Below are positions 1-7,009 of a stretch of 64,000 nucleotides of DNA, one piece after another (position 1 is the stretch's first letter; each line of letters starts with the position of its first letter). The notes beneath the pieces were generated by a model. The model had not been told where the DNA came from. It saw only the letters and a list, made by a program, of their open reading frames with translations, and did not search any database. The DNA is from Streptomyces diastatochromogenes (GTDB taxonomy: Bacteria > Actinomycetota > Actinomycetes > Streptomycetales > Streptomycetaceae). A program made the translations under genes and the position numbers. The stretch lies in contig NZ_MCGQ01000034.1 in the NCBI RefSeq assembly GCF_002242805.1, positions 99,091 through 163,090 of the forward strand, written 5' to 3'.

Positions 1-372
1 CTCGGAGCCGAACCACGGGGTGAGCTTGTCCACCAGGACGCGGTCACCCTGCTGGAGGGTGTTCTGCATCGAGTCGGACGGAATCGAGAACGCCTGCACC
101 AGGAACGTCTTGATCAGCAGCGCCAGGACCAGCGCGATGACGACCAGGATCGGCAGCTCTTTCCAGAAGGAGCGCGGCTTCTTCGGCGGGGGTGCGGCCT
201 CGTCCGCGCCCTCACTCTCCGTCTGCGCCTGCTCCCCGGGAGCGCCGTCGTCGGCCGCCGAGAAGTCCGAGGTCACGGCTCCGTCCGGAGCCGGAACGTT
301 CCCGTCCCCGGGGTGCCCGCGGTGCTCCTCGCCGTCGTGTCCCGACCGTGCGCCAACCGCCACATCCCCCAC
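1..372 (-). CDS. sipY: Type I signal peptidase, N-terminal part (SipY-like), cut by window edge
   Basis: Membrane serine protease (S26 family) that removes signal peptides from exported proteins. Only the first 124 codons are in the window; the gene runs off the left edge. A GTG start at 372 follows an AAGGAGT ribosome binding site. The protein has an acidic, Pro-rich cytoplasmic N-terminus, a membrane segment at about residues 73-90 and the family motif IPSDSMQ with nucleophile Ser101. The general-base lysine lies beyond the edge. It is third in the visible sipW-sipX-sipY order. Its start lies inside the 3' end of the preceding sipX frame, a 161-base overlap. The gene name rests on order within the cluster, as known in Streptomyces lividans/coelicolor. 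Confidence 0.85.
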   Translation of the reverse strand, partial: MGDVAVGARSGHDGEEHRGHPGDGNVPAPDGAVTSDFSAADDGAPGEQAQTESEGADEAAPPPKKPRSFWKELPILVVIALVLALLIKTFLVQAFSIPSDSMQNTLQQGDRVLVDKLTPWFGSE

Positions 373-1351
373 GCCAACTCCTTACTCTGTGCCGCCGCCT
401 GCCCCAAGCACGGTGCAGGCCCACCACTCCCATAACGAGCGGGAGTTCCGCAGGGGTCGGGAGTTGGGTCATTGCGTTCGGATCGTCGGAGGCAACCCTA
501 TGCGACAGCGGAGGAGCCGCGGACGACCCCGACACGGAGTTGGCAACGCTTGCGAAGGTTTTAGGTTCGTCGAGGCTGGTCCAGTGGCCGACGGGCCAGC
601 CGATGACCATGGCACGGCCGACCACGGAGTCCTCGGAGACCGTGCCGCCGTACGGGGTGTTCTGGTGGGCGCGGGAGTCCGCGGAGTTGTCGCGGTGGTC
701 GCCCATGACCCACAGCCGCCCCTTGGGCACGGTGATGTCGAACGGGGTGGAGGAGGGGTTGTTGCCCGGGTACAGGTAGTCCGCTTCGGTCAGCGGCACG
801 CCGTTGACGGTGACCCGGCCCTGCGCGTCACAGCACTTGACGTGGTCGCCACCGACCCCGATGACCCGTTTGATCAGGTCCTTCTCGTTGTCAGAAGGCA
901 GCAGACCGATGAAGGTCAGGCCCTCCTTGACCTGCTTGACGACGACGGGGTCGTGCTTCTTGGCGGTCTGCTCGTCGGCCAGCCAGCCGCCCGGGTCGTG
1001 GAAGACGACGACGTCCCCGCGCTGCGGCTTGGAGCCGAACCACGGGGTGAACTTGTCGACCAGGACCCGGTCGCCGATCCGGATCGTCTGCTCCATGGAG
1101 CCCGACGGGATCACGAACGCCTGGACGAGGAAGGTCTTCAGGACCAGCGCTATGAGGACGGCGACACCGACCAGAAGGGGAATCTCCCGAACAGCGGACC
1201 GCCTGCGCTTGCGCTTCACCTTTTGCTGGAGCTTGCGCCGCTCCGCGCGCGTGCGGCCACCACCGGGCGTGGAGGTACGGCGCGAGCCGGTGGGCAGCAG
1301 GTTGTCGGCGGGCGTGCTGGGCACCCCGCGCGGTTTGCCGCGGTTACCCAT
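212..1351 (-). CDS. sipX: Type I signal peptidase (SipX-like) with C-terminal membrane segment
   Basis: Signal peptidase I of the cell membrane. A basic cytoplasmic N-terminus (residues 1-55) leads into a membrane segment at about 57-73. The catalytic dyad is Ser85 (IPSGSM) and Lys161 (LIKRVIGVGGD), and the GDHRDNSADSR box lies at about 218-227. The protease fold ends near residue 270. After it comes a linker and a second short hydrophobic stretch (about 301-312), as in several Streptomyces Sip proteins. The open frame then continues with about 55 Arg/Gly-rich residues to a stop at 212, giving 379 aa. That is long for the family, and this tail overlaps the sipY start. The start overlaps the end of sipW by 8 bases, so co-translation is likely. 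Confidence 0.9.
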   Translation of the reverse strand: MGNRGKPRGVPSTPADNLLPTGSRRTSTPGGGRTRAERRKLQQKVKRKRRRSAVREIPLLVGVAVLIALVLKTFLVQAFVIPSGSMEQTIRIGDRVLVDKFTPWFGSKPQRGDVVVFHDPGGWLADEQTAKKHDPVVVKQVKEGLTFIGLLPSDNEKDLIKRVIGVGGDHVKCCDAQGRVTVNGVPLTEADYLYPGNNPSSTPFDITVPKGRLWVMGDHRDNSADSRAHQNTPYGGTVSEDSVVGRAMVIGWPVGHWTSLDEPKTFASVANSVSGSSAAPPLSHRVASDDPNAMTQLPTPAELPLVMGVVGLHRAWGRRRHRVRSWRGGCGGWRTVGTRRRGAPRAPRGRERSGSGRSRDLGLLGGRRRRSRGAGADGE

Positions 1352-2045
1352 GCGCGCCCTCCGCGGAGGCCGCGGGCACGCGCGCGTAGGCGGACGGCCG
1401 CGTCAGGTGCGTCCAGTGGTCGTACGGCCAGGCGATCCAGTCGGCCCGGCCGATGACCTCGCCGACGGGGATCATGCCGCCGCCGGGCGAGCCGAGGTGG
1501 TCGCGGGAGTCGCTGGAGTCGCTGCGGTGGTCCCCGAGGACGAACAGGCGGCCCGCGGGCACGACGACGTCGAAGGGGACGGAGGACGGGGTGTCCCCGG
1601 GATAGAGGAACGCCGTCTCGTCGACCGGCCGGCCGTTCACCTGGAGCCTCCCCTCCTTGTCGCAGCAGACCACATGGTCTCCGCCCACCCCTACAACGCG
1701 CTTGATGTAGTCGGCGTCCCCGAAATACCCGGTGCCGTCGAAGACAACCACGTCACCGCGGCGCGGCTCGGCACCGAAACGGTACGCCAACTTATTTACG
1801 AGAACGCGGTCGCCGATCCTCAATCCCTGTTCCATGGATCCGCTCGGAATCTGGAACGGTTGCACCACGAAAGTGTTGAGGAGCAGCAAAAACGCCAGGC
1901 AGGCGAGGAGGGTGAGGGTGATCCTGCCGCCCGGCAGCCACTCGGCGAGCCGCGACACCAACGCGAAACGCGACCGGCCCTCCGTCCCCGGAGTACCGGG
2001 GTGGGAGGAGCGGTCGCGTTCCGTCGGCTGTGCTTCGGTGTCCAT
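1344..2045 (-). CDS. sipW: Type I signal peptidase (SipW-like)
   Basis: First gene of the signal peptidase cluster, 233 aa. A charged N-terminus is followed by a membrane segment at about residues 43-60, Ser70 in IPSGSM, Lys115 in YIKRVVGVGGD, and the GDHRSDSSDSRDHLG box. All catalytic elements of S26 peptidases are therefore present. There is no C-terminal membrane segment, unlike sipX. It starts 45 bases after the rplS stop and overlaps sipX by 8 bases, consistent with one transcript from rplS through the sip genes. Paralogous signal peptidases in tandem are typical of Streptomyces, where they differ in substrate preference. Confidence 0.92.
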   Translation of the reverse strand: MDTEAQPTERDRSSHPGTPGTEGRSRFALVSRLAEWLPGGRITLTLLACLAFLLLLNTFVVQPFQIPSGSMEQGLRIGDRVLVNKLAYRFGAEPRRGDVVVFDGTGYFGDADYIKRVVGVGGDHVVCCDKEGRLQVNGRPVDETAFLYPGDTPSSVPFDVVVPAGRLFVLGDHRSDSSDSRDHLGSPGGGMIPVGEVIGRADWIAWPYDHWTHLTRPSAYARVPAASAEGAHG

Positions 2046-2090
2046 CGGGGCCAGATGTTATCCGGCCCCGCTGTGACTCCGGGAAAGCGC

Positions 2091-2441
2091 TCAGCTCTCG
2101 CGCTTCTCCTTGATCTTCGCGGCCTTGCCGCGCAGGTCGCGGAGGTAGTACAGCTTGGCGCGGCGCACGTCACCCTTGGTGACCAGCTCGATCTTCTCGA
2201 CGATCGGGGTGTGCACCGGGAAGGTGCGCTCGACGCCGACGGAGAACGAGACCTTGCGGACCGTGAAGGTCTCGCGGACACCGGAGCCCTGGCGGCGGAT
2301 CACAACGCCCTTGAACTGCTGCACACGGGAGCGGTTGCCCTCGATGACGCGGACGTGGACGTTGACAGTGTCACCCGGGCGGAAGGCCGGGATGTCGCTG
2401 CGCAGCGACGCGGCGTCGACGGTGTCGAGCAGGTGAGACAT
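2091..2441 (-). CDS. rplS: 50S ribosomal protein L19
   Basis: L19 lies at the interface of the 30S and 50S subunits. The protein is 116 aa when started at MSHLLDTVD (ATG at 2441). An upstream in-frame start at 2468 would add nine residues not usual for L19. The conserved core includes RPGDTVNVHVRV, FKGVVIRRQGSG and GVERTFPVHTP, and the basic C-terminus RRAKLYYLRDLRGKAAKIKEK. Length and sequence are those of actinobacterial L19. It follows trmD at 135 bases and precedes sipW at 45 bases, the usual rpsP-rimM-trmD-rplS order. Confidence 0.97.
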   Translation of the reverse strand: MSHLLDTVDAASLRSDIPAFRPGDTVNVHVRVIEGNRSRVQQFKGVVIRRQGSGVRETFTVRKVSFSVGVERTFPVHTPIVEKIELVTKGDVRRAKLYYLRDLRGKAAKIKEKRES

Positions 2442-2528
2442 TTCGTCTGCTTTCTTCGCTGATGCCACAGGTCATCAACGGGAACTAGGTGTACAAGAGG
2501 TCTGCCGTGCGGGTCGGGGCGGGCGTCG

Positions 2529-2551
2529 TGTCCCCCTGCGGCAGGGGCGCA
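2529..2551. terminator. Imperfect hairpin between trmD and rplS
   Basis: A GC-rich hairpin centred on CCCCTGC/GCAGGGG, extendable with two mismatches to GTG/CAC at the base. It lies in the 135-base trmD-rplS gap. There is no U-run on either strand. It may be a partial terminator or attenuator, or a leader structure of the rplS message. Confidence 0.4.
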
Positions 2552-2576
2552 CGCCGGACGGACGCACAGCAACGGC

Positions 2577-3410
2577 CTATTCTTCCACGCCGTCGGCCCG
2601 GCGCCAAAATCGGCCGAACGGCCGACCGCCGGGGTCCGGCTCCCAGCCCAGGATGGAGAGCATCTCGCGGTCCTTCTTGTCGAAGGCCTTGGGGTCGCAG
2701 TGCTCGATCAGGTCGGGCCGGTTGGCGGTCGTACGCTTCAGGGCCTCGTCGCGGCGCCAGCGGGCGATCTTGCCGTGGTGGCCGCTGAGCAGCACGTCCG
2801 GGATGTCCCGGCCACGCCAGACGGGCGGCTTGGTGTAGACGGGGCCTTCCAGGAGGCTGGCCATCGCGCCGGGCGCGAAGGAGTCGTCCCGGTGGGACTC
2901 GGCGTTGCCGAGGACGCCGGGCAGCAGCCGGGCCACGGCCTCCGTGACGACCAGGACGGCCGCCTCACCGCCGGCGAGCACGTAGTCGCCGATGGAGACC
3001 TCGTAGACCGGCATCCGGGTGGCGTACTCGTCCATCACACGCCGGTCGATGCCCTCGTAGCGGGCCGGGGTGAAGATCAGCCAGGGGCGCTCGGAGAGTT
3101 CGACCGCGAGTTCCTGGGTGAAGGGGCGGCCGCTCGGGGTGGGCACGATCAGCGCGGGGGCCTGGGCACCGGTCTCGTAGCCGTCGGCGAGGACCGTGTC
3201 GAGGGCGTCGCCCCAGGGGTCGGTCTTCATGACCATGCCGGGGCCGCCGCCGTACGGCGTGTCGTCGACGGTGTTGTGCCGGTCGTAGGTCCAGGACCGC
3301 AGGTCGTGCACGTGCACGTTCAGCTGTCCACGCGCGCGTGCCTTGCCGACCAGGGAGACGTTCAGCGGTTCCAGGTACTCGGGGAAGATCGTGACGACGT
3401 CGAGGCGCAT
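2577..3410 (-). CDS. trmD: tRNA (guanine37-N1)-methyltransferase
   Basis: Methylates G37 next to the anticodon using S-adenosylmethionine, which prevents +1 frameshifting. The protein is a 277-aa SPOUT-class enzyme that acts as a dimer. Visible hallmarks are the N-terminal MRLDVVTIFPEYL, DTPYGGGPGMV near residues 49-60, PARYEGIDRR, and the knot motif SIGDYVLAGGEAA. The ATG overlaps the rimM stop by one base (TGATG), so translation is probably coupled. The C-terminus is slightly longer than in E. coli, as is usual in actinobacteria. Confidence 0.97.
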   Translation of the reverse strand: MRLDVVTIFPEYLEPLNVSLVGKARARGQLNVHVHDLRSWTYDRHNTVDDTPYGGGPGMVMKTDPWGDALDTVLADGYETGAQAPALIVPTPSGRPFTQELAVELSERPWLIFTPARYEGIDRRVMDEYATRMPVYEVSIGDYVLAGGEAAVLVVTEAVARLLPGVLGNAESHRDDSFAPGAMASLLEGPVYTKPPVWRGRDIPDVLLSGHHGKIARWRRDEALKRTTANRPDLIEHCDPKAFDKKDREMLSILGWEPDPGGRPFGRFWRRADGVEE

Positions 3411-3952
3411 CAGGACTCGTCCCGGTTCGAGTCGATCACCGCGCGGTCGTCGATCAGGCCCGGCGGAGGCGCGATGACCGCCTTCTGCTCCTCGAGGTCG
3501 ATCTCGGTGACGATCTCCTCCACGAAGGGGATCATCACCTCGCTGCCGTCGGGGCGCTCCACGATGAAGAGGTCCTGGGAGGGCAGGTGGGAGATCTCGG
3601 TGATCCGGCCGACCTCCGTGCCGTCCTCGGTCACCACGTCGAGGTCGATGAGCTGGTGGTCGTAGTACTCGTCCTCGCCCTCGGGGAGTTCCTCGGGGTC
3701 GATCTCGGCGATCAGCAGGGTGTTGCGCAGGGCCTCGGCGCCGGTGCGGTCGCTGACGCCCTCGAAGCGCAGGAGCAGGCGGCCGCTGTGGACGCGGCCG
3801 GTGGCGATGGTGAGGGGCCCGGTGGAGGCCGGGTCGGTGGCCAGAACGGCGCCCGGGGCGAGCCGCAGCTCCGGCTCGTCGGTACGTACCTCGACGGTGA
3901 CCTCGCCCTTGATGCCATGGGCGCGGCCGATCCGTGCGACTACCAGCTGCAC
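3410..3952 (-). CDS. rimM: 16S rRNA processing protein RimM
   Basis: Assembly factor that binds S19 and helps mature the 30S head. The GTG at 3952 was chosen (180 aa) because an AGGAGA site lies just upstream and the product begins VQLVVARIGRAHGIKGEV, the standard RimM N-terminus. An open frame reaching 4075 would add 41 unrelated residues. The N-terminal RimM barrel is followed by a PRC-barrel-type region (YYDHQLIDLDVVTEDG to MIPFVEEIVTEID). Translation is coupled to trmD by a one-base overlap. Confidence 0.95.
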   Translation of the reverse strand: MQLVVARIGRAHGIKGEVTVEVRTDEPELRLAPGAVLATDPASTGPLTIATGRVHSGRLLLRFEGVSDRTGAEALRNTLLIAEIDPEELPEGEDEYYDHQLIDLDVVTEDGTEVGRITEISHLPSQDLFIVERPDGSEVMIPFVEEIVTEIDLEEQKAVIAPPPGLIDDRAVIDSNRDES

Positions 3953-4034
3953 GAGTACAGATCTCCTGTCATACGACTGCGGGCCGGGGACGGCCCAGTG
4001 GCCCTCCCCGGCCCGAGCCGGTTGCGATGAAGCG

Positions 4035-4274
4035 TCAGCGGACGTGGTCCACGTCGACGAGGTCGACGCGGACACCGCGGCCGCCGATGGCGCCCACGAC
4101 GGTACGCAGAGCGCGCGCGGTACGGCCGTTGCGGCCGATCACCTTGCCGAGGTCGTCGGGGTGGACCCGGACCTCCAGCACGCGCCCGCGGCGCAGGTCG
4201 CGCGAGGCGACCTGCACATCGTCAGGGTTGTCGACGATGCCCTTCACGAGGTGCTCAAGCGCCTCTTCGAGCAT
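4035..4274 (-). CDS. khpA: KH-domain RNA-binding protein (KhpA type)
   Basis: A 79-aa single KH domain with the GxxG loop in VIGRNGRTARALR. Members of this family sit between rpsP and rimM in Gram-positive bacteria and bind RNA, in firmicutes together with KhpB. No KhpB partner is in this window. It starts only five bases after the rpsP stop, so it is in the rpsP operon. Function here is inferred from family and context. Confidence 0.9.
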   Translation of the reverse strand: MLEEALEHLVKGIVDNPDDVQVASRDLRRGRVLEVRVHPDDLGKVIGRNGRTARALRTVVGAIGGRGVRVDLVDVDHVR

Positions 4275-4279
4275 GCTGC

Positions 4280-4699
4280 TCAGGCCTCGGTCGACTCGGA
4301 CTCGGCAGCGGCCTCGTCCTTCTTCTCAGCCTTCTTCTTCTGGGTGATCGCCTCACCCTTGCCCTCGTCGTCACCGCCGAGAGCCTCGAACGACGGACGC
4401 GCGGCCTTCGGAGCGGCCACGAGCAGCGGCGCCGGGGCGGGCTCGCCCTTGAACTTCTGCCAGTCGCCGGTCTTCTTCAGGATGGCGAGGACGGGCTCGG
4501 TCGGCTGCGCGCCGACACCCAGCCAGTACGCCACGCGGTCGGCGTCCACCTCGATGACCGACGGGTTGTAGGTCGGGTGGTACTTGCCGATCTCCTCGAT
4601 CGCACGGCCGTCACGGCGGGTGCGGGAGTCGGCGACGACGATGCGGTAGTGAGGCGAACGGATCTTGCCCAGACGCTTCAGCTTGATCTTGACTGCCAC
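4280..4699 (-). CDS. rpsP: 30S ribosomal protein S16
   Basis: S16 is needed for 30S assembly. The GTG at 4699 is preceded by an AGGAG site. The N-terminal 85 residues carry the family core (VKIKLKRLGKIRSPHYRIVV, RDGRAIEEIGKYHP). About 50 further residues are Ala/Glu/Lys-rich and low in complexity, the extended C-terminus typical of actinobacterial S16. It is the first gene of the rpsP-khpA-rimM-trmD-rplS-sip series. The roughly 300 bases upstream (4700-4996) hold no gene and presumably the operon promoter. Confidence 0.97.
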   Translation of the reverse strand: MAVKIKLKRLGKIRSPHYRIVVADSRTRRDGRAIEEIGKYHPTYNPSVIEVDADRVAYWLGVGAQPTEPVLAILKKTGDWQKFKGEPAPAPLLVAAPKAARPSFEALGGDDEGKGEAITQKKKAEKKDEAAAESESTEA

Positions 4700-4996
4700 G
4701 GGAGTGGATTCTCCTGGTTTTGACGTGGTTGGGCACGGCGAGACTGCCGCGTGGGGTTGCGGTACCCGAGTGCCCGATGGACGCGTCAGCCGGAGGAGAG
4801 AGGGGTCCTGTGCGGCTGTCGAGTACAGCTAGCCATTGTGCCACACCCTGCGGGCCGCTTCCGGCCGAGGGGGTCGGACCGCGTCCGGGCACGCCTGGGG
4901 CGCACCCGGCGTGGAGGTGACCTACGTCGGGTGCGCTGCCCGGCGCTGTGAAGTTGCCGTCCGCGCGCACCGCGGCTGCCACGAGCAGCCGCGGTG

Positions 4997-5599
4997 TCAG
5001 CTTGCCGCCGCCCCCACGACCTCCGGGATGCGGAACGGCTTGCCGCAGCCGCCGCACACGATCGGGGCCTGGGCCAGGACCGACGGGACCACCCGGACGT
5101 TGCGCCCGCAGTCGCAGACGGCCTTCACGCGGACGCCGCCGCCGGAGGAGCCGTGCCGGGCTGCCGGGCCGCGGAAGGTGCGTGAGGTGTCGGCGGAGGT
5201 GGCCACCGTGTGGGCCTTCAGGGCGCGCTGGAGCCGCTCGATGGTCGGGCGGTAGCGGCGCTTGGCCTCGGGGTTGAGCGTGACCAGGGAGAAACCGCTG
5301 CTCGGGTGCGGTTCCTCGGGGTGGTCCAGGCCCAGCTCCTCGGCGATCGCGAGGAATCTGCGGTTGTGGTAGCGGCCGGCCCGGGAGGTGTCGCGCACGC
5401 CGCGGGCAGCGGCGATGCCGTGGACTGCTTCATGGAGCAGTCGCTCGAAGGAGAGTTCGTGACCGCACGCGGACGACGACTCCCCGATCAGGGACTCTGG
5501 CGCGGCAAGGTCCGGCAGCTCGGGGTGGTACCGCTGAATGTCGGCCCACGCCTGCGCCAGCTCTGCGGCGAGAACAGGTGGTGTCTGTGTCGTGCTCAC
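4997..5599 (-). CDS. SprT-like zinc metalloprotein
   Basis: 200 aa, GTG start, no clear ribosome binding site. It contains an HExxH zinc-protease motif (HEAVH, His56, Glu57, His60), followed about 18 residues later by the His of RYHNRRF, the spacing seen in SprT-like domains. The C-terminus has a CxC...CxxC zinc ribbon (Cys162, 164, 182, 185). SprT/Spartan-type domains elsewhere degrade DNA-protein crosslinks. Whether this protein does so is unknown. It lies alone, about 300 bases upstream of rpsP and on the same strand. Confidence 0.75.
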   Translation of the reverse strand: MSTTQTPPVLAAELAQAWADIQRYHPELPDLAAPESLIGESSSACGHELSFERLLHEAVHGIAAARGVRDTSRAGRYHNRRFLAIAEELGLDHPEEPHPSSGFSLVTLNPEAKRRYRPTIERLQRALKAHTVATSADTSRTFRGPAARHGSSGGGVRVKAVCDCGRNVRVVPSVLAQAPIVCGGCGKPFRIPEVVGAAAS

Positions 5600-6122
5600 G
5601 TAATGACAACGAGCGGGGGTGCCGCTGTGTTCCTATTCCGGGCCATCCCAAATAATTTGCACGTACCCGTCAGTTGCCACTGATGCGTCCTGACGAGGGC
5701 GGGTGCGCTGATCTGCGGAGAAGACGCACAGCTCATACCAAGCCGGTGCGTAGTCTGACGTACGGCCCGCCCTGTAGCGGCGAGGACAGCGGTGCCCGGC
5801 GGATGCGCAAGAAGTGTTTCGGTCGCTCTCGCACGAGGCCGTCACCTCATACAGCGTCCGTGACGATCGTGACGTTACCGGGTATGCGCGCGCGCCCGGC
5901 CACCGGCCCGTCCCGGGCGAGTGGACACCGTACGGTCACCCAGATTGCGTGGATGTGAAATCTCGCCACACTCGGCACCGACCCCCAAGCAGGGGCCCAC
6001 GACCCCTGGACGGCACCGCGAGCCGGGAGTTACCTGACATACGTGGATAGTGCGAGCGCACGGCATCGGGGGCCACGCAATCGGGCACACGGCGAACTGT
6101 CGGCGGAATGGGGCGCTTACCT
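5600..6122. other. Intergenic region, no gene seen
   Basis: About 520 bases between the divergent SprT-like and methyltransferase genes. Short open frames on both strands show no recognisable protein, and codon position bias is weak. It presumably holds the promoters of both flanking genes. I could not identify a specific element. Confidence 0.5.
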
Positions 6123-6983
6123 ATGACACCTACGCTCGTGCGGGAACACCTGTCTCACCCGGGCTCCGTACCTCCCCGGGCGAGCCTGTGCGCACGCGCG
6201 CGTGACTGGTCCGAGATCCAGGAGCGGATGCTGGTGCCGCTCTACGAGACCGTCTACGAGCGACTTGAAGTAGGCCCTGCCACACGGCTGCTGGGCCTGC
6301 GCTGCGGTTCCGGGCTCGCCCTGCTGATGGCGGCCTCCAGAGGTGCCGCGGTCACCGGTGTCGACACCTGCGCCGAACGGCTCGCCCTCGCACGCGAGCG
6401 CCTGCTGCCGGACGTTCCGCGCGGCACGCGCGCGCGTACGGGCGCGCGACTCGTCGAGGGCGCCCCCGGGGACGCGGCCGACCCGGACACGCCCGGGTAC
6501 ACCCTGGTGACCGTCTTCGAGCCGATCGGCTCCCTGGCGGGCGACGCCGAGGGGCTCGGCGAGCTGCTGGCGGCCGCGCTGCCGACGGCCGTGCGCGGAG
6601 CGGCCGTGGTGCTGGCCGGCTGGGGCCCGCCGGAGCGCTGCGCGACCTCCTCGGTGCTGCGGGTGGCGACGAAACTGGCCGATCCCCTGCGCAGCGCGGG
6701 CAGTTGGCGCCCCGCCCGCCGTGACGACCTGGAGGAGGTCGCCCAGCGGGCCGGTCTGAAGCCGGACGGCTCGGGGCGGGTGGCCTGCCCGTTCGGGTAC
6801 GCCGATCTCGACAACGCCGTACGCGGTCTGCTGTCGACGGGCCTGTTCGACGCGGCGATCGCGGCGACCGACCGCAAGCAGGTGGACAAGGAGCTGACGG
6901 AGGCGCTGCATCCGTACCGGCGCCCGGACGGCACCGTGTGGATGCCGAACGTCTTCCGCTACCTGATCGCCCGCGTGCCCTAG
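6123..6983 (+). CDS. SAM-dependent methyltransferase, class I
   Basis: 286 aa. The start was placed at MTPTLVREHL; an in-frame codon five residues upstream is the alternative. The Rossmann motif I is seen in LLGLRCGSGLALLMAAS, followed by the acidic residue of VTGVDTCAERLALA. This fits a class I S-adenosylmethionine methyltransferase. The substrate cannot be predicted. The gene stands alone and is convergent with ftsH; their stop codons are 21 bases apart and lie within one hairpin. Confidence 0.75.
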   Translation: MTPTLVREHLSHPGSVPPRASLCARARDWSEIQERMLVPLYETVYERLEVGPATRLLGLRCGSGLALLMAASRGAAVTGVDTCAERLALARERLLPDVPRGTRARTGARLVEGAPGDAADPDTPGYTLVTVFEPIGSLAGDAEGLGELLAAALPTAVRGAAVVLAGWGPPERCATSSVLRVATKLADPLRSAGSWRPARRDDLEEVAQRAGLKPDGSGRVACPFGYADLDNAVRGLLSTGLFDAAIAATDRKQVDKELTEALHPYRRPDGTVWMPNVFRYLIARVP

Positions 6984-7009
6984 GGCTGATCCGCCGGACA
7001 GGCCCTAGG
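6979..7009. terminator. Bidirectional hairpin shared by methyltransferase and ftsH stops
   Basis: Perfect inverted repeat CCTAGGGC ... GCCCTAGG with a 15-base interior that itself can partly pair. The TAG stop codons of both convergent genes lie inside the two stem arms. Confidence 0.65.
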
